NCBI GenBank assembly: GCA_044238875.1
Contig: JBIICM010000161.1
Coordinates: 1 to 5,727 of the forward strand
Length of the DNA: 5,727 nucleotides
Source of the DNA: JAIBAI01 sp044238875
GTDB lineage: Bacteria > Bacteroidota > Bacteroidia > M30B66
Direction: 5' to 3'
Positions 1 to 5,727 of this stretch are shown in pieces. Position numbers and translations under genes: made by a program. Position 1 is the stretch's first letter. Every line of letters begins with the position of its first letter. The notes beneath the pieces were generated by a model, which saw only the letters and a program-made list of their open reading frames with translations, was not told where the DNA came from and made no database searches.

Positions 1-2
1 AT

Positions 3-428
3 CAGAATGGCAAGACTTTTTACGATAAGCTGACCTACATTTATCTTGAGATGCCCAATTTCAATAAATCAGCGACCGATTTAAATACAAGGTTAGACAA
101 ATGGCTGTTTTTCATAAAAAATCTTGAGGATTTTCAGTCAATTCCATCAATTTTCTCTGACGAGATCTTCACCAAAGCGTTCGAAAAAGCAGAACTGGCA
201 AAGTTCGGTCAGGCAGATCTTGATAGTTATGAGAATAGTTTAAAGATATACCGCGATTTGAAAAGTGTTATAGATACGGCCTTCGATGAAGGGAAGCTTG
301 AAGGATTGATTGAAGGGAAGCTTGAAGGAAAGGTTGATGTTGCCAGGTCATTGAAGGAGAATGGTTTATCGGTTGATATAATTATGAAAACAACAGGATT
401 GACCAAAGACGAGATTGAACGATTGTAA
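3..428 (+). CDS. Rpn/PDDEXK_2 family putative transposase or recombination-promoting nuclease, C-terminal part
   Basis: The reading frame is open from the left edge, so the true start lies outside; 141 residues and a TAA stop are visible. The segment resembles the C-terminal half of Rpn (PD-(D/E)XK, PDDEXK_2) proteins: it begins near KLTYIYLEMPNFNK, followed by a helical region with DKWLFFIKNLEDF. Next comes a charged EGKLEG-type repeat (about residues 95-110 of the fragment), and it ends with a helix-turn-helix-like tail (IIMKTTGLTKDEIERL). The catalytic PD and ExK residues would be N-terminal and are not seen, so activity cannot be judged. Family members are usually about 280-310 residues, so roughly half is present. 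Known members promote RecA-independent recombination and occur as mobile, multicopy genes. Two sampled 60-base lines gave about 32% and 40% G+C, against 50% or more in lines sampled from the neighbours, which fits acquired DNA. The internal ATG at 51 is not the start because homologous-looking sequence continues upstream. Confidence 0.8.
   Translation, partial: QNGKTFYDKLTYIYLEMPNFNKSATDLNTRLDKWLFFIKNLEDFQSIPSIFSDEIFTKAFEKAELAKFGQADLDSYENSLKIYRDLKSVIDTAFDEGKLEGLIEGKLEGKVDVARSLKENGLSVDIIMKTTGLTKDEIERL
287..329 (+). repeat. In-frame 24-bp tandem repeat encoding EGKLEG units
   Basis: The 19-base string TGAAGGGAAGCTTGAAGGA occurs at 287-305 and again, identical, at 311-329. The period is 24 bp, or eight codons, so copy-number change would keep the frame. 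It encodes the EGKLEGLI / EGKLEGKV units of the Rpn-family protein. Such glycine/glutamate/lysine repeats of variable number are typical of this family before the C-terminal helix. The near-identity at DNA level suggests recent duplication or ongoing slippage. Confidence 0.85.
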
Positions 429-447
429 AATTTACATTGGTCACAGG

Positions 448-545
448 CAGCAGAATGCTGTAGCGCTGTATAGCTATACGGCGCGGTTAATACCAACAAA
501 ATGCCGTACAGAACAATGCCGTAACCAACCAATGCTGTTGCGCTG
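448..545. repeat. Repeat- and hairpin-rich intergenic block, possibly a dispersed repeat
   Basis: This convergent gap holds no credible gene. A 15-base unit AATGCTGTAGCGCTG (454-468) recurs as AATGCTGTTGCGCTG (531-545), one mismatch. Between them the shorter core AATGCCGTA appears at 500-508 and 515-523. There is a perfect 12-base palindrome GTATAGCTATAC (468-479) flanked by GCGC on both sides (463-466 and 481-484); as RNA the single mismatch becomes a G-U pair, giving a nine-pair stem. A second small hairpin, CAGCA-GAA-TGCTG, lies at 448-460. The density of related units suggests a REP/MITE-like or otherwise dispersed element, but no copy elsewhere can be seen here. It may also help separate transcripts of the two convergent genes. 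Confidence 0.5.
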
Positions 546-569
546 CGGACAAATTAACCTTATAGAAAC

Positions 570-593
570 AGTAGTTATTCTGCTAATTTTTTT
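570..593 (+). terminator. Weak Rho-independent terminator-like hairpin after the Rpn-family gene
   Basis: AGTAG (570-574) can pair with CTGCT (580-584) around a five-base TTATT loop, using one G-U pair, and is followed by AA and seven T residues (587-593). The stem is only five pairs and low in G+C, so termination would be weak. It overlaps the stop codon of the convergent lipocalin gene. It lies about 140 bases beyond the Rpn-family stop, so assignment to that gene is inferred. Confidence 0.25.
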
Positions 594-1104
594 GCACTGT
601 TTTTTGAAGTTTGCTGCTATCGAATCCTTTTTGCTGAATATCTATTATAATACCATTGTAAATGTCGGCATCAAGTTGGGGTGTTCGGCTTAAAATCCAC
701 AGGTATTCACGGTTGGGATGGCCAACAACGGCCCATGCATAATCCGGCGCAAGGGCAATTATCCAGTATTTACCACGGAAGGGCCAGAAGAACTGCACCT
801 TTAGTTTTGCATTGCCGCTGTTGGGTTCAATAAATGCTTTTCCGCTTACTGATGAGAGCCGCCCGTTAACGCTGTCCTTATTGCACCTGTTAACCACGGT
901 CAGGAATCCCTTACCTGTTAAACCATATTCGGCGGTGGTGCAATGGCAGCCTTTCTGAAACGATTGCGGAAAGGAGGCTATTTCGTACCAAAGTCCGGCA
1001 TATTTCGTCGGATCAACATATGGTACGGTTGCAAGCGGTTGCGATTTGCTGCAGGAGAACATCATCATTTGCACCATTAAAATTATTGCCAAAGTGTTTT
1101 TCAT
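583..1104 (-). CDS. blc: Blc-like lipocalin, probable lipoprotein
   Basis: A complete 173-residue gene, close to the length of E. coli Blc (177). The N-terminus is a probable lipoprotein signal: Lys2, a hydrophobic stretch (5-16), then Met-Phe-Ser-Cys with the likely lipidated Cys18. The lipocalin signature GLWYEIASFP lies at 37-46 and the Blc-type segment REYLWILSRTP at 132-142, followed by a C-terminal helix ending in KGFDSSKL. Blc-type lipocalins are eight-stranded barrels that bind fatty acids or lysophospholipids at the outer membrane. Three further cysteines (53, 55, 74) could form a disulfide in the envelope. The start is one base after the stop of the P-type ATPase gene (TGA-A-ATG) with no clear ribosome binding site, which argues for coupled translation from the same mRNA. 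The family call is firm; ligand and exact localisation are inferred. Confidence 0.9.
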   Translation of the reverse strand: MKNTLAIILMVQMMMFSCSKSQPLATVPYVDPTKYAGLWYEIASFPQSFQKGCHCTTAEYGLTGKGFLTVVNRCNKDSVNGRLSSVSGKAFIEPNSGNAKLKVQFFWPFRGKYWIIALAPDYAWAVVGHPNREYLWILSRTPQLDADIYNGIIIDIQQKGFDSSKLQKTVQKN

Positions 1105-1105
1105 T

Positions 1106-3583
1106 TCATGCAGGGCTTTTGATACGCAGCAATTTAATCCATTTTATCAGTTCAAGCAATACAAGCACCGCCACCGCCCCCGAAATGGGCAATAAGTAAT
1201 GCTGCCAGCCTGAAAAACCGAAGCTGAAAATATGCATCACCGGCTCAACGCGTATGATCGTCAGCAGCAAACCCGTTGCAACCGAAACTATCAGCAACAG
1301 GGGTATATTGCCTTCAGCCAGTGCAGCAGCGGCGCTTCTTGTTTTTGATAATTTGGTAAGTATCAGCATAATATTTCCGAGAATCAAGGCCGAAAAAGCA
1401 ATCGAACGCGCCTGCGCTTCGGTATGTCCTTCGTCTGACGAAAATATATACACCGCAATCACCATGGCCAGCAGCATAAAACCATCGAGTACGCTGCCAA
1501 TAATTCGCCGTGAACCAATGAAACGTTCTTCAGGATTTCTTGGCGGCCGGTTCATGATGCCTTTTTCTTCCTGTTCGGTTTCAAAGGCTATCGAACATAC
1601 CGGGTCAATGATCAGCTCCATAAAAACAATATGCAGTGGCATCAGCAGCAATGGCATTTCAGGAAAAAACGCAGGAAGCAGGGTGAGCCCGATGATGGGT
1701 ATATGTATGGCCATGATGTATGACATGGCTTTTTGCAGATTGTCGTAAATTCTTCTGCCGGATCGGATGGCGGCCACAATGGAAGCAAAATGATCGTCGA
1801 GCAATACCAGCGAGGCCGCCTCGCGGGCAACATCTGTCCCCTTGTTGCCCATTGCAATGCCAATGTGTGCGGCTTTGAGCGCCGGAGCGTCATTCACGCC
1901 ATCGCCGGTCATGGCCACAATTTCACCGTTGGCCTTCAGGGCTTCTACGATGCGCAGTTTCTGTTCGGGCCGGATGCGTGCAAATACATTGCAGCTAATT
2001 ATTTGCTCCCTTAATGCATGATCACTTAGACCGGCAAGCTGTTCGCCGCTGATTACCCCTGATCCGCCGGGTATGCCCGCCTGCGTTGCAATGCTTCGGG
2101 CCGTCAGCGGAAAATCTCCGGTTATCATAATCACCCTGATCCCGGCCTTCAGGCATTCATCAACCGATTGCGGAACCTCCGGTCTTACAGGATCCTGCAA
2201 GGCCACAAAACCGAGGAATCGAAATACAAATGCCGGCTGGTGTTCAGGCAGCTCTTCACCCGGAAAAAGCGCGCTGGCCACACCAAGCACCCTTAATCCC
2301 CTGCCTGCAAGGGTTTGAAGCATTTTCAGGTGTCTGCTGTTTTCGCCTTCTTCAAGCCGGCACAAGCCAAGAATCGCCTCAGGTGCTCCTTTGGCAGAGA
2401 CCCTCAAACCATTTTCTCCGCGGTGAACCAGCGACATGGTCATCAGTTCAGGACTGAGCGGATACTCCTTAATCATTTCAGCTTCGGCAATCGGGCCGCC
2501 CAGTTTTTCAGCGCCCTTTCTGATGGCACGGTCCATCGGATCAGCTGAAGCAGTATTTGATGCCATCGCTGCAGTAACCAACAGCCTCGAAAATGACACA
2601 TCAGCTTCGGTGTAATCTTTCAGCTCTTTTAAATCATATCCGTTGTAAATTACGTTAAGCTCCATCCGGTTCACTGTGATGGTGCCTGTTTTATCAGAAC
2701 AGAGTACCGTGGCCGAACCTAATGTTTCAATGGCGGAAGGTTTGCGGGTTAACACATTTTTTCGCGACAAACGCAAGGAACCCAGGGCGAGAAAAACGGT
2801 GAGCACCACCGGAAATTCTTCGGGTAAAATGGCGATAGATGCCGAAAGTCCGTTGAGCAGGGATGCAACAAAATTACCCCGCGTGAAATAAAAAATAAGT
2901 ACCAGCCCTAAACTGAAGCAGGCACCAATAATGAAAAGCAGCCTGATCAGCCGGGTCATCTCAGCCTGCAGCCGTGTAGCCGAAGGTTGTATTTCTGCAA
3001 GTGATTTTCCGATCATGCCCATGCGTGATTGTTGACCGGTATGCCGCACTGTAGCGCTGGCTGCGCCCTGCACAATGAGCGTCCCGCTAAAAATCTCCTC
3101 ACCTGTATGTCTGATCACCGGAACTGATTCGCCAGTCAATACAGATTCATCAATGGTAAGGTTAACCGAGTCAAGCAGATGGGCATCGGCTGCAATTCTG
3201 TCGCCCTCGCGCAGCAGGATTAAATCGCCCGGCACCACCTCGCGCCCCGGAATGCGCATTTCAATGCCGTCGCGCACTACCAACGCCCTGGGCGAGCTCA
3301 GTGAACGCAATGCCTCAAGCGCCCTTTCGGTTTTTCTGAACTGAAAAATGGTGATAAAGATGATGATCAGAATGGAAGCCATCATAACCATTCCCTCCCT
3401 GTAATCGCCCAGTATCATATACAAGGCGCCGCAGCTGAGTAAAAGCACAAACATCGGCTCGCGCATCACTTCAAACACTAGCGCAGATATGGTTTTAGGC
3501 TGTGCCGCCGGCAATTCGTTAGGGCCGAATTTCTTTAGCAGTGCTTTGGCTGCTTCGCTGTTCAAACCCTGTTGTGCGGTCAT
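1106..3583 (-). CDS. P-type cation-transporting ATPase (P2-like, specificity unknown)
   Basis: An 825-residue, full-length P-type ATPase that would pump a cation using ATP. Order: cation-ATPase N-terminal domain (about 6-25), M1-M2 (42-81), actuator domain with LTGES (149-153), M3-M4 (212-268) carrying PEEFP (254-258), phosphorylation site CSDKTGTIT with Asp297, nucleotide-binding KGAPE (398-402), MITGD (486-490), hinge TGDGVNDAP (559-567), and M5-M10 (about 620-815). There is no N-terminal heavy-metal (CxxC) domain, so it is not a P1B copper/zinc pump. Ion-site residues differ from SERCA: PEEFP instead of PEGLP, His627 where SERCA has Asn768, Ile630 for Glu771, and Glu656/Asp660 in M6. Calcium transport therefore cannot be assumed. 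I chose ATG 3581-3583 because the N-terminal domain begins there; the frame stays open upstream to 4162, but that stretch is antisense to the DUF2851 gene and has no ATPase similarity. It heads an operon with the lipocalin. Confidence 0.93.
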   Translation of the reverse strand: MTAQQGLNSEAAKALLKKFGPNELPAAQPKTISALVFEVMREPMFVLLLSCGALYMILGDYREGMVMMASILIIIFITIFQFRKTERALEALRSLSSPRALVVRDGIEMRIPGREVVPGDLILLREGDRIAADAHLLDSVNLTIDESVLTGESVPVIRHTGEEIFSGTLIVQGAASATVRHTGQQSRMGMIGKSLAEIQPSATRLQAEMTRLIRLLFIIGACFSLGLVLIFYFTRGNFVASLLNGLSASIAILPEEFPVVLTVFLALGSLRLSRKNVLTRKPSAIETLGSATVLCSDKTGTITVNRMELNVIYNGYDLKELKDYTEADVSFSRLLVTAAMASNTASADPMDRAIRKGAEKLGGPIAEAEMIKEYPLSPELMTMSLVHRGENGLRVSAKGAPEAILGLCRLEEGENSRHLKMLQTLAGRGLRVLGVASALFPGEELPEHQPAFVFRFLGFVALQDPVRPEVPQSVDECLKAGIRVIMITGDFPLTARSIATQAGIPGGSGVISGEQLAGLSDHALREQIISCNVFARIRPEQKLRIVEALKANGEIVAMTGDGVNDAPALKAAHIGIAMGNKGTDVAREAASLVLLDDHFASIVAAIRSGRRIYDNLQKAMSYIMAIHIPIIGLTLLPAFFPEMPLLLMPLHIVFMELIIDPVCSIAFETEQEEKGIMNRPPRNPEERFIGSRRIIGSVLDGFMLLAMVIAVYIFSSDEGHTEAQARSIAFSALILGNIMLILTKLSKTRSAAAALAEGNIPLLLIVSVATGLLLTIIRVEPVMHIFSFGFSGWQHYLLPISGAVAVLVLLELIKWIKLLRIKSPA

Positions 3584-3620
3584 CTCAATTACTTTAAAAA
3601 TCCAACTTTTAATTTCGCAT

Positions 3621-3652
3621 AAAAGGTAAGCAGGATCCTTAATACTGAAAAA
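3621..3652 (-). promoter_or_regulatory. Candidate promoter for the ATPase-lipocalin operon
   Basis: On the minus strand TACCTTTT (3621-3628) matches seven of eight positions of the Bacteroidota -7 box TAnnTTTG. After a 19-base spacer there is a T-run (3648-3652) in place of the -33 TTTG. The box ends 37 bases before the chosen ATPase ATG, leaving a short leader. The intergenic region is AT-rich, so a chance match is possible. For the opposite gene, a weaker plus-strand match TAATTTCG (3610-3617) has no matching -33 box and is not listed separately. Confidence 0.3.
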
Positions 3653-3666
3653 CAATACGGCATCAA

Positions 3667-3694
3667 ATGCAAAACAATTGCATGGCATGCAAAA
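3667..3694. promoter_or_regulatory. Operator-like cluster of ATGCAA/TTGCAT half-sites in the divergent region
   Basis: Three copies of one hexamer lie within 28 bases: ATGCAA (3667-3672), its complement TTGCAT (3678-3683) and ATGCAA again (3687-3692). The last two form a perfect inverted repeat, TTGCATG-G-CATGCAA (3678-3692). The outer copies extend to identical ATGCAAAA octamers exactly 20 bases apart, about two helical turns. The site lies just upstream of the candidate minus-strand promoter and in the leader of the divergent DUF2851 gene. A dimeric regulator site is plausible, but no regulator is encoded here. If the DUF2851 protein began at 3667 the site would be coding. Confidence 0.3.
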
Positions 3695-3726
3695 GCATCT
3701 TCTTAAGTGGCCTGTATTTTTATCGT

Positions 3727-5019
3727 ATGGAATTGCCTGAAAACCTGCTTCACTTTGCCTGGAAGTTCCGTTTGTTTGATCAGCAGAATCTCCAGCTTGC
3801 CAGCGGTGAACCTTTGCAGATTTTACATCCCGGTATGCATAACCGCGATGCCGGACCGGATTTTTTTCATGCGCGTTTGCGCATCGGCCAAACGAACTGG
3901 GCCGGGAATGTTGAGATGCATCGTTTTGCCTCCGAATGGACAAGGCACGGGCATGATTCAGATCCGGCCTACAAAAACGTATTGATTCATGCTGTTGCGG
4001 TTCATGATGCAGATGTTCGGGATCATACAGGCCGCATTTTACCCACTTTGGTGCTCGGTGATCGTTTGCCCGCCGACCTGATTCGCCGCTGGCAAATGCT
4101 TGGGCAGGAAAAAACGCAGGTGCCCTGCAGTCGTTTAGGCAGACCTGATGCAATGCTCGCAAGGGCCTGGCTCGACCGCATGCTCACCGAACGGCTTGAA
4201 AAACGTTCGGGTAAACTGCTTGATTTACTTTCGCTCTACCGCGGCAACTGGCAGGAAGTATTTTATATATGGCTGGCCCGTGCATTCGGATGCAAGGTAA
4301 ACGCGCTGCCTTTTGAAATGCTGGCACGCTCAGTTCCATTGGGTATTGTATTGCAGCATTTGCAGAGTCGCTTTCAGCTGGAGGCTCTTTTTTTCGGACA
4401 ATCAGCCTTGTTGCCTGAACGGCCCGCGGATGAGTATGCTGCCTCATTGCTGGCTGAATATCAGTTTCTCCGGCATAAATATGCTTTACGCCCGCTAGAA
4501 AAGCACATCTGGAAATTCCTGCGGATGCGCCCCGCAAATTTCCCCACCGTCAGAATTGCCCAGTTTGCTGCCTGCCTTTCATACTTCCCTAACTTTATGG
4601 AGGCACTTAAGTCTGGCGCTGAATGGCCCGATCTTACCAAAGTTGAAGTGTCTCCTTACTGGTTTTCGCATTATCATTTTGAGAAACATACACACAAAAA
4701 AAAGGCAGGTTTGGGCAAGGATGCGGTTAATTTACTGTTTACAAATGTTATCGCCCCATTTCTGGTTGTTTTTGGCAGGAAAGACGGCAATTCCGCAATG
4801 GTTGATCAGGCCCTTGATATTTTCAGAAAAACCCGCTATGAGCAAAACAGCATCACCTCGCAATACCGGGGGATTTTTCCGGATGACCTGCACGGAGGTG
4901 ACAGTCAGGCTTTACTGCATCTCAGAGAAAGCTACTGCGACAAGCTGCGTTGCACCGATTGCAGTGTAGGCCAGCAACTGCTGGTGAAAAAAAATAGTGA
5001 TCAGTCGTTTGAAAAGTAA
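3727..5019 (+). CDS. DUF2851 family protein, function unknown
   Basis: A complete 430-residue soluble protein with no signal peptide or membrane helix. It matches the DUF2851 pattern: N-terminal ENLLHFAWKFRLFD (5-18), HPGMHNRDAGPDF (34-46), AGNVEMH (59-65), Trp71, then HGHDSDPAYKNVLIH (74-88). RMRPANFPTVRIAQ (266-279) follows, then a GLGKDAVNLLFTN helix (328-340) and a C-terminal cysteine cluster Cys404, Cys409, Cys412 (YCDKLRC-TDC). The family is a conserved Bacteroidota protein without established function. The PD...ExH arrangement at 44-65 with nearby histidines resembles a PD-(D/E)XK nuclease core (inference). I chose ATG 3727 because family similarity starts there; ATGs at 3667 and 3682 would add 20 or 15 residues of unlike sequence. 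No Shine-Dalgarno is visible at any of them. The 3' end overlaps deoC convergently. Two runs of eight A (4696-4703, 4987-4994) lie in the gene. Confidence 0.88.
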   Translation: MELPENLLHFAWKFRLFDQQNLQLASGEPLQILHPGMHNRDAGPDFFHARLRIGQTNWAGNVEMHRFASEWTRHGHDSDPAYKNVLIHAVAVHDADVRDHTGRILPTLVLGDRLPADLIRRWQMLGQEKTQVPCSRLGRPDAMLARAWLDRMLTERLEKRSGKLLDLLSLYRGNWQEVFYIWLARAFGCKVNALPFEMLARSVPLGIVLQHLQSRFQLEALFFGQSALLPERPADEYAASLLAEYQFLRHKYALRPLEKHIWKFLRMRPANFPTVRIAQFAACLSYFPNFMEALKSGAEWPDLTKVEVSPYWFSHYHFEKHTHKKKAGLGKDAVNLLFTNVIAPFLVVFGRKDGNSAMVDQALDIFRKTRYEQNSITSQYRGIFPDDLHGGDSQALLHLRESYCDKLRCTDCSVGQQLLVKKNSDQSFEK

Positions 5020-5727
5020 TTCAGACTCTGATAAACCCCGGTTTGTTCTTTTACCAGTTGCATCAGAATATCATTCGCCAGTTTGGAGGCTCCGAATCTG
5101 AACCAGTCAGGATCAAGCCAGGCTGCTCCAAGTGTCTCTTTCACCATCACCAGATAATGCAATGCGAGTTTTGAAGTAGCAATACCGCCGGCTGGTTTCA
5201 TACCCACCATTTTACCGGTCTGGTAATAGTGGTCGCGTATGGCTTCGAGCATAACCAGTGTAACGGGCATAGTGGCGGCAGGCTGAACCTTGCCGGTAGA
5301 TGTTTTTATGAAATCGGCTCCGGCACCTATGGCAATGTCAGATGCCTTACGAACGTTGTCGAGGGTATTGAGTTCGCCGGTTTCAAGAATTACCTTTAAA
5401 TGGGCTTTGCCGCATACTTCCTTTACGGCGGCAATTTCATCGAAAACAAAATTAAATTCTCCCTGAAGAAACTTGCCACGAGAAATCACCATGTCAATTT
5501 CATCGGCACCCTCTTCAACTGCAAAACGGGTGTCATCAAGTTTTACCTGCAAAGGAGCAAGACCGCTGGGAAAGGCAGTTGCCACAGCTGCAACATGAAT
5601 ACTGCTGCCTTGCAGGGCTTTTCGCGCAGTGCGAACCATGGTCGGATATACGCATACAGCCGCTACCTGCGGAACACCCGGCAAATGATCGTGTGGGTGC
5701 ATGGCTTTGTAACAGAGCTGACGAACT
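5001..5727 (-). CDS. deoC: Deoxyribose-phosphate aldolase DeoC, N-terminus beyond the window
   Basis: DeoC reversibly cleaves 2-deoxyribose 5-phosphate to glyceraldehyde 3-phosphate and acetaldehyde, in cytosolic deoxynucleoside catabolism. The frame stays open through the right edge; the ATG at 5700-5702 is internal, since the preceding codons (VRQLCYKA) continue the family alignment (E. coli KVIALCHQA). About 241 residues are visible; against E. coli DeoC (259) roughly 25-30 N-terminal residues are missing, perhaps more. Numbering from that internal Met, the TIM-barrel motifs are AAVCVYP (14-20), GADEIDMVI with Asp70 (E. coli Asp102), KVILETGEL (103-111), FIKTSTGK with Schiff-base Lys133 (E. 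coli Lys167; codon 5304-5306), MKPAGGI with Lys169 (E. coli Lys201) and phosphate-binding FGAS (203-206). All visible catalytic residues are intact. Its 3' end overlaps the DUF2851 gene by 19 bp, with no terminator between them. Confidence 0.96.
   Translation of the reverse strand, partial: VRQLCYKAMHPHDHLPGVPQVAAVCVYPTMVRTARKALQGSSIHVAAVATAFPSGLAPLQVKLDDTRFAVEEGADEIDMVISRGKFLQGEFNFVFDEIAAVKEVCGKAHLKVILETGELNTLDNVRKASDIAIGAGADFIKTSTGKVQPAATMPVTLVMLEAIRDHYYQTGKMVGMKPAGGIATSKLALHYLVMVKETLGAAWLDPDWFRFGASKLANDILMQLVKEQTGVYQSLNYFSND

Noticed and set aside
227..532. Minus-strand open frame starting in the repeat block with a hydrophobic N-terminus.
   Set aside because: It runs antisense into the Rpn-family coding region, including its repeats. 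The hydrophobic start reflects the intergenic repeats rather than a plausible membrane protein.
415..693. Open frame on the plus strand after the Rpn-family gene (92 codons).
   Set aside because: It crosses the repeat-rich gap and runs antisense through the 3' end of the lipocalin gene; the translation has no family resemblance.
1254..3344. Several plus-strand open frames of 71-164 codons within the ATPase gene.
   Set aside because: All are antisense shadows of a strongly conserved gene and show no recognisable domain.
3715..3722. TATTTTTA, a seven-of-eight match to the Bacteroidota -7 box on the plus strand.
   Set aside because: It lies only four bases before the chosen DUF2851 ATG, so transcription would start at or inside the coding region.
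3584..4162. The ATPase reading frame stays open for 193 more codons upstream of 3583, as if the protein had a long N-terminal extension.
   Set aside because: The extra stretch is antisense to the conserved N-terminal part of DUF2851 and its divergent promoter region. It has a low-complexity, Arg/His/Cys-rich composition, no ATPase-like domain, and a recognisable P-type N-terminal domain starts only at 3583.
4184..4969. Open frames on both strands inside the DUF2851 gene (for example 4184-4537 minus and 4556-4969 plus).
   Set aside because: The gene's own frame carries all conserved family motifs through to its C-terminal cysteine cluster; the others lack start context and similarity.

Overview
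This window looks like a chromosomal segment from a member of the Bacteroidota. The evidence is a DUF2851 protein (a family largely from this phylum), an Rpn-type PD-(D/E)XK protein with C-terminal EGKLEG-type repeats, starts without clear Shine-Dalgarno sequences, and possible Bacteroidota-style (TAnnTTTG-like) promoter boxes. The phylum assignment is inferred; genus and species cannot be told.

Layout, left to right. (1) Positions 3-428 (+) hold the C-terminal half of an Rpn/PDDEXK_2 family gene cut by the left edge. It is visibly AT-richer than the rest. (2) Positions 429-582 are a short convergent intergenic stretch packed with small direct repeats and hairpins, possibly a dispersed repeat, plus a weak terminator-like structure. 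(3) Positions 583-3583 (-) hold a two-gene operon: an 825-residue P-type cation ATPase followed, after one base, by a Blc-like lipocalin with a probable lipoprotein signal. (4) Positions 3584-3726 are a divergent promoter region with a candidate minus-strand promoter and a cluster of ATGCAA/TTGCAT half-sites. (5) Positions 3727-5019 (+) hold a complete DUF2851 gene. (6) Positions 5001-5727 (-) hold deoC, deoxyribose-phosphate aldolase, cut by the right edge and overlapping the DUF2851 gene tail-to-tail by 19 bp.

The genes do not form one obvious pathway. The ATPase and lipocalin are probably co-transcribed and translationally coupled, suggesting a shared envelope role (ion transport plus an outer-membrane or periplasmic lipid-binding lipoprotein). 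DeoC is nucleoside catabolism. DUF2851 is of unknown function, although its conserved N-terminal residues resemble a metal-dependent nuclease core. I see no CRISPR array, tRNA, rRNA, complete insertion sequence or clearly new multi-gene system. The best leads are the DUF2851 motif, the unusual ion-site residues of the ATPase, its pairing with a lipocalin, and the repeat-rich intergenic stretch.
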